Positions 22,210 through 35,716 are shown, counted from the stretch's first letter. The stretch: DNA of 64,000 nucleotides from Zygnema cylindricum (GCA_037447655.1 JBBHKE010000063.1:140466-204465), one strand, 5' to 3'. Notes: generated from the letters alone by a model not told the origin. Numbers and translations: made by a program.

Positions 22210-25200
22210 AGTTATGGGCTTGTCTTTTAGAATTCCTTTATTTAATGGGCAAAAATATGCTTACTGGGCGGATATGGTTGAGTCACACTTTTAAAATGCA
22301 GGTTTGCTGGATATTCTGGACGGATCACTTGATAAAGCTGATCCTTGTGGGCGAAGAAGAACTCAAAGGCTCAAAATACTCTCAAACTATGTCTTTCGGA
22401 GAACATGGTCATGTCTCGCATCAAGATGAAAAAGGCAATCGACATTTGGAAATCTCTTAAGTTATGAGAAAGCGAATGTTCAACAAGAACTTCGGCAGGC
22501 AGGAAAGATATGGGACTACAAATACTCGAAGGGAACAATGGCTGAGTATACAAATAATTTCAGGGCTCTCAATGATGCTTATGCTTGTGCTGGTGGTATT
22601 TTTTTTGAGTTCTAGCAAGCTGCTTCTTTGATCATTAGAGGTCTTCCAAGCAGTATGAAAGATGCATCTGATGAACTGAAAAAACATGACAAATCTAACT
22701 GGACACTTCAGTTAGCTATTAATGTAATTATAGAGGAGGAGTCTACGTCAAAGATGCTTAATGGAGAGAAGCAAGTAGAGGAATTTAACACAGACTTTGA
22801 CAGAAAATGACAGTTTAATCAGGCAAGAAATCAGTTTCATCAGCAAAAAAATCAGCTTAATCAGAATCAGGGTGGGTTTAAACAGTTTAATCAAGGGCAA
22901 AATAGATAGTCTTTCACTTTTTTTTTTATTGATCGGAAAAAGGTCATGGATATAGCTACTGTCCTAAACTCAAAAAGGCAAATGAGAAAAGTTTATATCG
23001 GCCAGGTTGGCAACAAAGTCAGTTTAACCAAAGCTTTTCTGGTTAACAGTTACAAAACAACTCATTGTTTTCTTCATATGTCACTCAGGAAGATGAGTCT
23101 TTGAGCTTTATTGAGCAAGATGATTCGGATTTATTTGCAATCGCGGCAGTAATGGAGGGCTCAAAAGACGCCGGTTGGATCATGGACACAGAAGCATCGA
23201 CTTATATGTGTAGGAACAAGACACTTTTTACAAATCTGAAATCGACACAAGCGAAGAATATTTACTATGCTTGTGGAATGAGTGTCCAGACATGGTGATG
23301 TTTTATTGCTGGTAGATGTAGGAGGAAAGTCTGTGGAGAGAACACTTCATAATGTCTTATATGTCAAAAAGAATGTGTTTTCCACTTCTTTGGTTGAAAG
23401 CAAAGGATTTGAGGTCACCCTTAAAAGGGGTAGGCAGGTTGTAAGTAGGCTAGGATAGATAGCAGTGATAGGAACTAGAGATGAAAGCAAAATGTATCGC
23501 ATGGACATGGCTGATTCTAAGGAAAACGATGTTCTCGACTCTGGTGTAATATATGCAAATGAATTATGGCATAAGAAGGTAGAACATGTTTCCTTATGAC
23601 AGTAAGACAAAAATGGTGAAAACTGGGAAAATAAAGGGAGTTTCTCTCACAAATCAGCCAGTTAAAACTTGTGATGGCTGCTCTTTAGGAAAGATACATA
23701 AAATACGTTTTCAACAGGAAACAGATAAAAAATCTACGAAAGTCTTTTAGCTATTTCACTCGGAAATTTTTGGACCTGCTCAGGTGCTCTTTGCTGGGGG
23801 AGTTTGTTTTATGGTCACCTTTACAGATGACTTCTCTAGATTCACAAAATTTTACTTCATGAAAGAAAAGAGTGAAGTGTTTGGACACTTCAAGCACTAC
23901 AAAGTGTGGGCGGAAAACTGTATGGTGTTCTGATTTTGGAACTCAGATCAGACAATGGGGGAGAGTATATTTCAAAGTAGTTCGAAAATTTTCTGCTGGA
24001 TGAGGGTATAAGCTGCCAGGTCACGGTTCCTTACACTCCTCAGCAGAATGGTGTTTTGGAAAGATTAACTATAACCATTACAGAATATGCTAGACCTATG
24101 CTAGCTGATAAAAATCTAGATTTGAAATTCTGGGGTGAGGCCCTTAACTGTGCAGTTTATATCAAAAATAGAATTGGTTCTAGGCTGGTTAGTACTACAC
24201 CCTTTGAACTTTGGACAGGTAGAAAGGCTGATGTTAGTCATTTCAGAGTTTTTGGAAGCAAATGTTTTGTTTTGAACACATCAGCAAATACTTGGAAAAT
24301 GGAACTGAAAGGTTTATTGGGTATTCTTATGGGGTATGATGATAACTCAAAGGGCTACAAGGTATATATTCTAGATAAGCAAAAAATTATTGTATCTAAA
24401 ATCATTATAATCAAAGATGAGGAAGTTTCAGCTGATCTATTTAACATGACAAAAAAACAGGCCAAGGAAAAATCACAAGAAAATGTCATTTTTGATATAA
24501 AGAAAACATTTTATTTTCCAGCAGCTCAACATCCTCTTGCAAATCTGGTGTCTTCGGATCCTCAAGTTCCTCTTCAAAATCAGATAGAGCAGGCTTAACC
24601 GCTCCAAGAGCAACAACGACAAGTCACAAGACAAACAAAAAACGCCAGACATCCATCGATCTCCGCCTCAGAATTCCCGGGGGAAAGAGATCTTGCAGCC
24701 GTCTACAATCCGGATCACACTTTGCCTACTCTTCCAACCCGAGAGATCCTCAAAATATCCGAAAAGCCTTAAATAAAAAGAAACGAGTGGATTGAGGTGG
24801 CAAATGGTGAAAAGAAGTGTAACATGGAAGCTCAAAACGTGGGAGTTGGTTGATCTTCCTCAGGACCGGAAAGCCATCGGCAACAAAAAGGTATTCAAAT
24901 TGAAACTAAACCCTGATGGCACCATTGAAAGGTAGAAGGCCAGACTTGTAACAAAAGGCTAGAATCAGAAAGGAGGAATTAACTTTGAGGAGACCTTCTC
25001 TCCAGTGGTAAGGTTTCCAACTGTTAGAATTCCGCTAAGTTTAGTTGCAATTGAAAACATGGAAGTGCATCAACTGGACGTTAAGACAACTTTCCTTCAT
25101 GGAGAGCTGGAAAAAACTATCTATATGCAACATCTAGAAATGTATGTAGAGAAAGGGAAAATAAAATTTGTCTGTAAACTGATGAAATCTTTGTGTGGGC

Positions 25201-26209
25201 TGAAATAGGCACCTAGACAATGGAACCTGAAGTTATATGAGTTCCTCACTAAATTAGGCTTTAAGAGAATCAGTTCAGATAATTCTGTGTATATTCTGCA
25301 AAGGGAGGATGGTGTACTTTATATTGCTGTTTATGTAGATGATTTGCTGCTTATTAGCAAATCTATGGATGAAATAAATCGCATTAAGAGAGCCTTAAGA
25401 TCCAGATTTGAGATGAAGGACCTCGGTGAGGCCAAATACATTTTAGGGATACAAGTATAGAGAGATAGAAAAAAGAGACAGATCATGTTAAATCAAAAGA
25501 AGGCTATTGGTTCCATGCTCGGAAAATTTGATATGAAAGAGGCCAAAGGATGTGTCACTCCTATGGAATACAGACAAAAAATATAAGGAGTTGATTTTAA
25601 TTCTGGTATTTTAGTTGATGAGAGCTTAGAGTCAGGGGAGGAGGATTTCATGGCCTCAAAACCATACAGGCAGGTGGTTGGTAGTCTTATCTACTTTATG
25701 AACTGCACAAGGCCCGATGTAGGAGCTGCTATTGGAGCCTTAAGTAGAAGTTTGCAAAATCCAAAAAGGGCAGAATTAGAAGCTGCAAAAAGATTTATTA
25801 GGTATCTGGCAGGGACCAAGAATTTTAAACTTGTCCTTGGAGGAGGAGAAGTCAAGCTGCAAACCTGGAGCGATGCGAGCTATGGCGATATTCCCAGCAG
25901 AAAATCAACCACTGGATTTGTCTTGCAGATTGAAAACGAAACTTGTTGTTGGAGCATCAAACTTCAGAAGGTCACCGCCCAATCAACTATGGAATCAAAA
26001 TATATGGCAGCAAGCTCTGCCCTCAAGGAACTCCTATGGGTAAAGGCACTTTTGTAGGAATTGGGACACATGCAAACTGGTCCTCAAGTCTCTGGTGTGA
26101 CAACCAGGCAGCTATTGCCATTACCTGCAATCCTGCCACCACTTTAAGAGTAAGCACATGGATAGAGCACATTCTACAGCTTACACACCTTAGGTTTCAC
26201 GATCAATGA
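22151..26209 (+). pseudogene. Decayed Ty1/copia gag-pol, element A
   Basis: A gag start at 22151 lies inside the LTR and reads in frame through the primer-binding site (QQVMG). Further on, fragments in order are: gag (IIRGLPSSMKD), protease-like WIMDTEAS (the catalytic DSG is changed to DTE), gag-pre-integrase and integrase core (PYTPQQNGVLERL), RT (AVYVDDLLLISKSMDEINR) and RNase H (CDNQAAIAIT). At least a dozen stops and frameshifts interrupt it, and the 3' end is lost at about 26209, so there is no 3' LTR. It belongs to the same lineage as B, D and F. Confidence 0.8.
22210..22222 (+). promoter_or_regulatory. Primer-binding site of element A (half-tRNA type)
   Basis: AGTTATGGGCTTG follows the LTR end. 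It matches the complement of the initiator tRNA-Met anticodon stem-loop with two changes. Confidence 0.6.
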
Positions 26210-26330
26210 AGCCTTTGGATTGCTTCATACACAATTTTCTTTCAAATTTGATGTGTAAGAAAGTCGTCTTAGCCTCAATTTGTTGGATCTCATGGTCCAA
26301 AGTTGTTGCGATAGGAATCAATGCCCTTCC
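26195..26330 (-). pseudogene. Ty1/copia reverse transcriptase fragment
   Basis: Minus-strand translation reads LIPIATTLDHEIQQIEAKTT followed by FLHIKFERKLCMKQSKGFI, a clear but mutated copia RT segment (family pattern: IAA[27 protein letters not shown]). It lies in opposite orientation to element A and abuts its broken 3' end. Confidence 0.6.
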
Positions 26331-26519
26331 CAAATTACATGACAACACTTGCAAAAATTTCTTGGTTATCGATTCCCTCCCACTCATATTTGCAAGGGTA
26401 TCGTATGTCCCGAACAAGTTGTTGACGTCGAACATCCAATGTAACTTTTTTTGTTGGTAACTTTCAAGAGTATCTTTCTCGTGCAAAATATGCGCTTTAA
26501 GATTTGATTTCCACAAGTT

Positions 26520-28560
26520 AGGCGATGTGCCCCTTGTGTATGGGTTTTTTTTTGTTGTTTTCCTCCAAAATCATCTTTTGTTATACGAAATTTTTTGTAA
26601 AAACCGATAGAAAAAGTTGTGAAAACCACAAGAAAGTGAACGTCACCATGAAACCTCGTCGAGTTGTAACGATAAGTTATAGTTTGCTTTTGAAAATCAC
26701 TGGATTAAAATTTCTTTGAAAATAATTTGATGTCTTTTGGGTGCAAGAACGGGTTAGGGTATTGGGTTGATCGTATACAGGGATCAATGTTGGATTAGAT
26801 TTGTTTAAACTTTATATTCTTGTTATCTGGCCTTAGGTGGCATTTGCTTACATTTTTGTTGCTTGGTGTAAACCTTGTTATTTTTCTAAACTGGCAGTTG
26901 ATAGAATTGAAGAGAAATATTCTCTTTCTACAGCTGTAGCTGTGCACCTTTAGGTGCTTGTTAGAAATTTTTGCTTCTATAAATCGCGACCTTTGGCCTT
27001 GAGCAATCAGTTGCGAGGTAGAAGGTCACGATATTTCCTCTTCTTGATAGATTTGGCCAACGAGCCTTTGATAGAGTCATTTTTTTTTATTCACACAAGT
27101 GTGGTTTGGTCTTTATATTTGGTTCACTTTAATAGGGCGACAAAAGTTTCGTAGTTTCTCGTTTGTTCTTTTTTTATGCCCACTGATTGAGACAATCTGA
27201 TCTATCTTTTGGGGTTCACACATAGTGGTTTTGGCTTTCAACCAGTGGAATTACAACATTCTGATTTACAAGGTCCTTTTGACTTGGCAATAATTTTTGG
27301 TTTTTGAGTCGAGAACATTGTTTGTCCGTCCAAAACTAACATTCGTCTTATCTACATTATTTGTGGAGAAGATTGACGACGAAGAAATCAAGAAATCCAA
27401 TTCGGATAATGTTTCTTTTAGTTTTTACCGGTCGAAACTCCTGTTTGGACCCTATCGCCCTTACCTCCTAATATGGCCGACACAATGGAAGGCCATATGA
27501 GTAAACATCATTTCTACTCTCAAGAGTGAAAAATTTGATGACCTTGTCCCGATTCATGTTGTTGTTTGATATTAAAAACGAGGTTTAACATTTAGATATT
27601 AAGACCGATTTCACCTTTGTGTTGATTTCTCTCTTTGTTGGTACCTCAAAGGTTCGACCCTTACGATATGTTCTCGCTAATATGAAAATACGCATGCGAT
27701 GACGAGTTGTTTTTTTTTTTCGGTTTGACATATGTCGTTGGCCAAGTGGACATTCCACACCAGGCTTGTATTCTTCATGTCTTAGATGCATAAGGTAATA
27801 TCCTCATTAGCATAAAAATTATTATATTCTATATTTTTTTTGGGGGGTTTTACTTTGGTTCCACGCCCCCATACCATTCCTGAATGTTTTGCTTACGGAA
27901 TTCTCAAAAGATAGTGGAGTTTGACAATTCTATTCAAAAAAGTTAGAAATTACCACGTAATGGAAATTTTTAGTTTCGGTACTATAGTTTTAGTATTATA
28001 AACTACTATTTTAAATTTTTTGACGTTAACGTGATGCGCTAAACGTACTGAATCTTGTTATATAGAGTAAGGAACAGATTGTCATACTTGGCATGCCACG
28101 CTATATACTTTGAACAATACAATACATTATATTATAAAGTAATGTTACATAACATACTAATTTTTTTGTACTTATCGCCAATAAGGAATTTGTTGGTATC
28201 GGAGCGATACCTCGGGACCCTTGACCGTTCGATAATCGATAACTATCTGTATCTGGTTATCGCGATAAATTTCTTGCCGATACACAACACCTATGGCCCG
28301 AAACAATCGCCATGCTTATAGAACGTTATTATTGATAAACACCTGAAAACTCGTGGATTCCTTAAGCTATAATTTGATCATTCGTTTTAATTTCAACATA
28401 CGATTACTAGTCATTACAAGTGCACATGGTGATGACACCACCATCATCGACAAAACAATAGGATTTGATCCCAAGGTTAAAAAGTACTATCTATGATACT
28501 ACACATTTGCCATTGAGGTGATTCGTTGTAAACCAAACACAATGATTCTACTTGCACAAC
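26520..28560. other. Unassigned sequence between copia fragments
   Basis: About 2 kb with no supported gene. A TATCGCGATA-type palindromic stretch at 28190-28300 resembles the interior of element Q. Other parts may be copia sequence too decayed to recognise. Confidence 0.3.
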
Positions 28561-29105
28561 GCAAGCATGCTGAGGAGCTACTTACCAAATTCTAAATAGA
28601 GGATTAAAAGGAAGCTCCACGCCACCAAAGCTTGGGGGGTAAAATTAATTCTTGAGCTCGAGGCTACAACTGAGCTCATTGGAGTCCCATATTGCGAAGC
28701 ACTAGGAGCCCTTATTCACGTAATTAATTTACGTAACGATTTGTAAGCGATATGACATTGCTGTTGCAGTTGGAGTTCCTAGCTGTTTCTTGTGGAAACT
28801 TAGAAAGAAGCACTAGAAGGGGATTAAACGAGTCTTGAATTATCTCAAATAAATAATTAACCATACATTGACACTCGGTGAAGTTCAAAGCGACATGGAA
28901 ATTTACGCACTGAATGGGGAGGGGGAATTGCACTAAAGAGGTAAATGATAGGTTACCTATGCAATCTAAGAGTCAGAATTATTTGTCGGAGCAGCAATCG
29001 CTAGAAAAGCGTTGCCCTCTCCATGATGGAGGCTGAGGAAATGGCAGTTATTTACACGATCAAAGAAGTTTTAAGGGTTACAGTGATTTTGGTCACACTA
29101 CGATG
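28560..29105 (+). pseudogene. Decayed Ty1/copia RNase H region
   Basis: The stretch reads, over several frames, EALGALIHVI, then LIQ/LRT-like text and VALSMMEAEEMAVIYTIKEV, which corresponds to the copia RNase H region (pattern: SVALSTMEAEYMA). It is cut at 29105 by insertion of element E. Confidence 0.5.
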
Positions 29106-30462
29106 TGTTGTTCTTTGGTCTAAAATAGACCGCAGAAGCGACCCAAACTATCATGCAAAAAGCTAAGCCAAAAATAGGTCGACGAACAATCATTTGAAAT
29201 GCATCCTCCATTTAACATACAACAACATTTAGGGTTTCATGGAATAATCAACATAAATAAACCCTATGACAACATCTAAGGTTTGATGGAATAATCGACA
29301 TAAACAAACCCTAGGACAAATGCATAAACAATGCATATCAAACATATATAAAAACATAAATAAATAATAACACACAAATGCATCACACATAAACAAGAGT
29401 ATAATCAAAGTATAATCATTATATCATTCAAAGTGCATGACCTAATCGGCAACCCTAAAATACTACATCTTCGGTCCCCACTTTACTAACCAGCATTGAT
29501 GATTAAATTCCTAACAAAGCTCATTCCTATATATACACTTGTGAGCTGTCAATGAATCACTAAGTGTCAAAATTACCAAAGTAAATTACATAACTGTCAC
29601 TAAATCAAACTAATCGTAAGCGTACACCTGAGAGTCAAGCAATCGTAAGCGTACACTTGTCTACAAGTATGATATTGTACACACACAAATTAAACTATCA
29701 AAACCCTAATTGATCACTTAAATATAAACATCATAATCAACACTAATTTATAATAACGCAAAAGACAAAACAATGTTACTCCAAATATTTACACCGACGC
29801 ATCCACATATCCGCGTCATAAGTGACAACTTGCTTAGTCACTCGTAGATAAATCCACATAGTGAACCGACATCGTATATGTACGGTCCACCTAATTAACA
29901 CGTCATCAAACAATATGATCCCTTGGAAATATCGGCGGACGCCATCCGCCTTCCACGTGTACCACGAATCACTTGTGAAACAATCCGGAACGTCCAAAAA
30001 TAAATATCGTGTGATTGACGCGATTTCGCGTCACCACTACATAAAAATCTCGGCGGCCTATATCCGCCGTCCGTCGCTCTTAATCGGCACCTTTGATGTC
30101 GCGCCGCGTGGTCATAAAAATCCACTTGCCGAAACCTCGTACAATCGAAATCATTTTCGTACCGCAAGCGCGTCCCTTGTAATAAATGCGCTTGTCGCAT
30201 TTTGTTTCGTACGCCATGCGTACATTTTCACACTTCGAAAATTTCAAATCGGATCGCTTCGCGATCCGCCGTCCATTTACATTGCGCATTCCGCGCCACT
30301 CAATTAGTCCTTCACGTACATTTAATTTTCTTCGTACATTTACTCCCCCAATCCGCAAATCAATTCGAACCTCCACACTACATCGCGTAAATGCGCACGC
30401 ACGCGAACACGCGCACGCACGAAACGCTCCGTACGCACGAAACTAAGTTTTCAAAAACAACA
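29106..30462 (-). repeat. 3' LTR of element E
   Basis: 1,357 bp, essentially identical to the LTR at 31424-32780. A TATA-like GTGTATATATAGG on the minus strand at about 29525-29541 suggests a U3 of about 900 bp. Confidence 0.92.
30250..30268. repeat. Hairpin in the E LTR
   Basis: CGGATCGC-TTC-GCGATCCG is a perfect 8-bp stem. It is repeated at 32568-32586 in the other LTR and has a covarying counterpart in element D at 46589-46607. Confidence 0.85.
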
Positions 30463-30470
30463 CTCCCCCG
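30463..30470 (-). promoter_or_regulatory. Polypurine tract of element E
   Basis: CGGGGGAG on the minus strand directly precedes the 3' LTR start TGTTG. The sequence upstream (ATGGATGCACGAGACTAA) matches the same position in element D (ATGGGTGCACGAAACTAA). Confidence 0.75.
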
Positions 30471-31409
30471 AAAAATTAGTCTCGTGCATCCATGGCGCCA
30501 CGTCATAAGCTGTCACCAATGTTACCTGCTGTCACACCTGCTTTCAACTGCCTTCTCCATCTTAATCCTCCAAATGCCTCCGCCAGAATTTTCTCACTTG
30601 TTCCACCATCGCTTCCGCTAACTCCACATACCATCCAAATTTCATAATACATAATATATATATTTTCATTTTCTTTTCTCTTTTCTCAACAATATCTAAA
30701 TCCGAAAATTTCCCATAAAAATACAAAAATAATAAACTATTTTCCGAAAATCAATTCTACCAATAATAAATAAAATTCCAACAAAAATTACCACATTTTC
30801 CTCTAACTACCATAACAATTTCCAAAAAATAAAACTTTCCAAATTTTCTAAATTTCGCGACCCGCGTACTTAATCCCACAAAATAAAACATTAAAAATAA
30901 AAGTAAATAAAATCTACATTCTCTATCCCAATTTTAAGCTCCAATAATGTTACATTTCCCAAAACTACCAACAATCCGAAAAATAAAATCTCATAACATC
31001 CCATAATTATAGATCCACAAATTCAGATCTTTCACCAAATGCCACAACTCCACCTTTCGGATCTCTCCCCCAAACGTCGAAACTCCTCCTTCCACATCTC
31101 TCCACTAAATGTCAAATCTCCACATTTCGAAATTCTTCATTAAAAATAAACATTTATTTTCCAAAACTAAAATATTGATTCTCAAAATAAATCATTTTCA
31201 TTGAGGGTAGACATTTCGACACTGTCACTAAGTTAACCCTTGGGGCGATGCAAGATTAAACTCGGCACATACCAACACTATGATAAGGCCGATCTCATGG
31301 GTACACAGACACCATTACTGCAATACAACCAGCAAGGACAATATTAACCCGCTACAATGCATGTGACACAAACCTATCTCGACTTAACGTAACATATGAT
31401 AGATGGGGT
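30471..31409 (-). other. Internal domain of element E, non-coding
   Basis: A-rich on the plus strand, without a reading frame of note. The part next to the polypurine tract (GCGGAAGCGATGGTG and neighbours) aligns loosely with the 3' internal region of D (49480-49680). The rest is unrelated AT-rich filler. Confidence 0.6.
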
Positions 31410-31423
31410 GTGGGCCCATAACC
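31410..31423 (-). promoter_or_regulatory. Primer-binding site of element E (half-tRNA type)
   Basis: GGTTATGGGCCCAC on the minus strand, immediately after LTR end CAACA. It is complementary over 14 nt to the anticodon stem-loop of plant initiator tRNA-Met (GTGGGCCCATAACC). Confidence 0.85.
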
Positions 31424-32780
31424 TGTTGTTCTTTGGTCTAAAATAGACCGCAGAAGCGACCCAAACTATCATGCAAAAAGCTAAGCCAAAAATAGGTCGA
31501 CGAACAATCATTTGAAATGCATCCTCCATTTAACATACAACAACATTTAGGGTTTCATGGAATAATCAACATAAATAAACCCTATGACAACATCTAAGGT
31601 TTGATGGAATAATCGACATAAACAAACCCTAGGACAAATGCATAAACAATGCATATCAAACATATATAAAAACATAAATAAATAATAACACACAAATGCA
31701 TCACACATAAACAAGAGTATAATCAAAGTATAATCATTATATCATTCAAAGTGCATGACCTAATCGGCAACCCTAAAATACTACATCTTCGGTCCCCACT
31801 TTACTAACCAGCATTGATGATTAAATTCCTAACAAAGCTCATTCCTATATATACACTTGTGAGCTGTCAATGAATCACTAAGTGTCAAAATTACCAAAGT
31901 AAATTACATAACTGTCACTAAATCAAACTAATCGTAAGCGTACACCTGAGAGTCAAGCAATCGTAAGCGTACACTTGTCTACAAGTATGATATTGTACAC
32001 ACACAAATTAAACTATCAAAACCCTAATTGATCACTTAAATATAAACATCATAATCAACACTAATTTATAATAACGCAAAAGACAAAACAATGTTACTCC
32101 AAATATTTACACCGACGCATCCACATATCCGCGTCATAAGTGACAACTTGCTTAGTCACTCGTAGATAAATCCACATAGTGAACCGACATCGTATATGTA
32201 CGGTCCACCTAATTAACACGTCATCAAACAATATGATCCCTTGGAAATATCGGCGGACGCCATCCGCCTTCCACGTGTACCACGAATCACTTGTGAAACA
32301 ATCCGGAACGTCCAAAAATAAATATCGTGTGATTGACGCGATTTCGCGTCACCACTACATAAAAATCTCGGCGGCCTATATCCGCCGTCCGTCGCTCTTA
32401 ATCGGCACCTTTGATGTCGCGCCGCGTGGTCATAAAAATCCACTTGCCGAAACCTCGTACAATCGAAATCATTTTCGTACCGCAAGCGCGTCCCTTGTAA
32501 TAAATGCGCTTGTCGCATTTTGTTTCGTACGCCATGCGTACATTTTCACACTTCAAAAATTTCAAATCGGATCGCTTCGCGATCCGCCGTCCATTTACAT
32601 TGCGCATTCCGCGCCACTCAATTAGTCCTTCACGTACATTTAATTTTCTTCGTACATTTACTCCCCCAATCCGCAAATCAATTCGAACCTCCACACTACA
32701 TCGCGTAAATGCGCACGCACGCGAACACGCGCACGCACGAAACGCTCCGTACGCACGAAACTAAGTTTTCAAAAACAACA
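31424..32780 (-). repeat. 5' LTR of element E
   Basis: 1,357 bp beginning TGTTGTTTTTGAAAAC on the minus strand. See the 3' LTR for the comparison. Confidence 0.92.
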
Positions 32781-32785
32781 CGATG

Positions 32786-33481
32786 CGTCGACTCGTACGA
32801 AATTGCATGGCTTAAAGTACAGGAACTTCTCAGATTAAGTTTGTATCTAATGCAATTAGCTTAGTGTGTGTTGTCTTTTTAGCGATAGAAATTATTCAGG
32901 TGGCATTACATCATAAGACTAGATTAAAAATAGATCTTTATTGCTATACATTTTAAAAGTTGAACGGGATAGGTAGTAATTCCACTACTTTTAGCATCAT
33001 TTTTTCCGGCATACAAATTTAGCAAAGAAAGTGAAATTCAGTTTGATTTAGTAAATTGAATTTGTCCTAAATTTGTAGTTTCTACTGTTGGGTCATTCGC
33101 TTTGTGGGCCCTCCGCTATCGAGTGACTACAAAGTTTATTGAGAGACTACCTTTCTACTTTCTACATTGGATTTATTCCATGTTATGTTCCCTCTAATTT
33201 TCTCTAGATAAATCCATCTTTTGTGGCCTATCCTAGTTGGTCAACAACTACACCGTGAATCGTTATGAGCGTTATGTACTCTACATCGGCGCCCCCAAAT
33301 TTTGACCTCGAAGCTGAAATAGAATTAACATCACTAATTTTTCTTTGACGTTAATTACGGTTCTTGTAATTTAGCGTTAACAATTATGATGTTCGAATTT
33401 CCTGAATAGTGTGATAAACAGAAGGTGTTAGTTCGTACAAGAATGTACGTCGTTACAGAAAATTGTACGGAAAATGTAGTT
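32786..33481. other. Unassigned sequence with a MITE terminus
   Basis: CACCGTGAATCGTTATGAG at 33251 after TA is an end of the TA-MITE family. The partner end is not seen. Nothing else is recognised. Confidence 0.35.
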
Positions 33482-33486
33482 AACTT

Positions 33487-34517
33487 TGTTGATTTGAGGC
33501 AGCTGGTGCCACTGAAGAAGATGAAGAAGCACCGGCAGTTGCCATGATAATTAATTGTGCAAATAGGAAACTCTCACGAAATAACACAAACAACCAACTT
33601 CACAATGAAGCCCCAAGCAAATAAGACACACCCTAGGTCTGCAAATTCGCCACAATATAGAATATACACTAAAAAAACCACATGCATAATTTCACAAAGT
33701 TTTGCCAAAATATCACAATGATCGTATAATTCAAACACACCCAAAAACTGCTTCGCAGTTTTCCTACACAACAATCCTACTTTTCCACACAACAATCCTA
33801 CTTTTCCTAAAGTAATCTAAGTCCTATACATACAAGTGAGTCTACAGTTGATCACACCGTACTACGACTACCGTGGTCAATTGGTACAGTACTCTTCATT
33901 AACAAAATTCCACCGCCGAATGCACAGAATTATTTACACCAATCAGACAGCCGCTAGAAATGAAATAGTACGCGGTTAAAGTTCGTATGCTGAAATGACG
34001 GTACAGTCAATACTTCTCTTCCAAAAATGATGGCGGACTCCGTCCACTTTCCACGTATTATTTCATCACCGAAGATGAACCTCCACGTGTAACTTCGGTC
34101 CTCAAATGAAACTGTACCTTTTCTTCTAGAACAACCAAACTTGACTTTCTCACGGACCGACACGTGTGCCTGAAGTGCACCGAATATGTGTACTCCCTTT
34201 TAAGTTACATACTCACTAAATCATGTCCTCGTTAATTTATCATCACACAAACTGACTCATATTCAGAACACCTTTCTTGCGCAGACTGCTATAGCTGCTA
34301 TGACTCTGCTACGACTGCTATGACTGCTATGACTGCTATGATATGTCAGCGCAACTGTTATATAAGAGCAGCGCAGCTGCGATGTCAGATCAGAGCAGCA
34401 TAGTAGCACAGCTACAAGTGTAGAGTGCTCAAGGTTTTTAGCTGCGATGTCAGACTTAGCGCAGCATGGCAGCATAGCAGCAAGATACAGAGAGGACTCA
34501 AGGTTTCCAAAACAACA
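33487..34517 (-). repeat. 3' LTR of element B
   Basis: 1,031 bp, TG to CA. It includes a duplicate of the gag start region (start codon complement near 33547), because gag begins within the LTR. The core block TATAGGACTTAG is at 33817-33828 (minus). Confidence 0.9.
34285..34345. repeat. ACTGCTATG minisatellite in the B LTR
   Basis: Tandem ACTGCTATG units. The 5' LTR copy (about 39575-39645) has one more unit than this one. Confidence 0.75.
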
Positions 34518-34532
34518 CTCCCCTAAACCTTT
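34518..34532 (-). promoter_or_regulatory. Polypurine tract of element B
   Basis: AAAGGTTTAGGGGAG on the minus strand directly precedes the 3' LTR. Confidence 0.7.
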
Positions 34533-35646
34533 AGACTCTCTCACCCACTGAGTCCACATTCCTCTCTACAGAACTTCAACTTAGGTGCAGGTAAAGGCTT
34601 AATCATCATATCTGCTACCATCTTCTCATCCGGAAGATAACTTAACTTTAAAATTATGTTCATCACCTTCTCTCTTACAAAATGCAGCTTGATGTCAATG
34701 TGGTTGCTTTTGAAGTGATGAATCGGGTTGGATGCAATCGCAATAGCTGCCTGGTTGTCACACCACACTATTTGAGGTCCGGATTGCATAAAATGAAGTT
34801 CTTGGAGGAGCGACTTCACCCATAGTAATCCTTGACAGCTGAGCTTGCTGCCATATATTCAGCCTCCATTGTAGACTGAGCTGTTACCTTTTGAAGTTTG
34901 CTGCTCCAGCAGCATGTTCCAGTTCTAATCTTCAAAATGAATCCAGTGGTGGAATGGCCGCTTGGCATGTCTTCATAGCTAGCATCGCTCCACGTCTGAA
35001 TATTGACTTCATCTCCACCGAGAGCAAGTCAAAGATTCCGTGTTCTTACAAGGTACCGAAGAACCCGCTTTGCGGCCTCCCAATCTATTTTTCTCTGATT
35101 CTGCAAACTCTGGCTCAAAGCGCCAACTGCTGAAGCAATATCCGGCCTCGTGCACTCCATGAAGTAAATTAGGTTGCCAACAATCTGACGGTATGGAATG
35201 GTGGCCATAAAATCTGCCTCCCCTGACTCCAAGGTATCGTCAATAATGATTCCTCCATCGGTCTCCATGCCTTCCACTTTCTGCTTAAATTCCATGGGAG
35301 TGGCACTTCCGTTTGCCTCTGCTATGCCAAACTTCAAGCACATTTCCTATCGCTTCACGCTGCGCTAGATGGATTGTTCTCCTATCTCTATCCATTTCTA
35401 CTTGAATTCAAAGAATATACTTTGCCTCACCTAAGTCCTTCATCTCAAATCTTGAATTCAAGGCTGCCTTTATTTTGTTAATCTCATTTAATGACTTGCT
35501 TAACAGCAGCAAATCATCTACATATACCGCAATGTACATAATCCCATCTTTCCCTTCCAGAACATAGACTGACTGATCTGAGCTAATCCTAACGAATCCT
35601 AGACCGGTTAGAAACTCATCTAGTTTTAGGTACCACTGACGTGGAG

Positions 35647-35716
35647 CATGCTTCAAACCATACAAGGATTTCAACAGCTTACATGCTTCAAACCATACAA
35701 GGATTTCAACAGCTTA
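35647..35716. repeat. 35-bp tandem duplication in B reverse transcriptase
   Basis: CATGCTTCAAACCATACAAG and the following 15 bp occur twice in tandem (35647-35681, 35682-35716). Because 35 is not a multiple of three it shifts the frame within the [14 protein letters not shown] motif. Confidence 0.9.

Larger units (their letters stand above)
29106..32780 (-). mobile_element. Element E: intact non-autonomous LTR retrotransposon
   Basis: This 3,675-bp element has two 1,357-bp LTRs around only 961 bp of internal DNA, and a perfect 5-bp target duplication CGATG (29101-29105, 32781-32785). The LTRs run TGTTG...CAACA. By eye they differ at a single base (30237 G, 32555 A), so the insertion is very recent. 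The primer-binding site (31410-31423) and polypurine tract (30463-30470) are intact on the minus strand. There is no gag or pol; the 148-codon frame in each LTR has no domain. It must rely on proteins of an autonomous copia, most likely a relative of D or F whose LTR blocks and 3' internal flank it shares. Confidence 0.9.

Noticed and set aside
29861-30307. 148-codon frame in the E LTR, repeated at 32179-32625
   Set aside because: It is present twice only because the LTRs are duplicates. It has no recognisable domain and no start context, and its minus-strand shadow is equally long.
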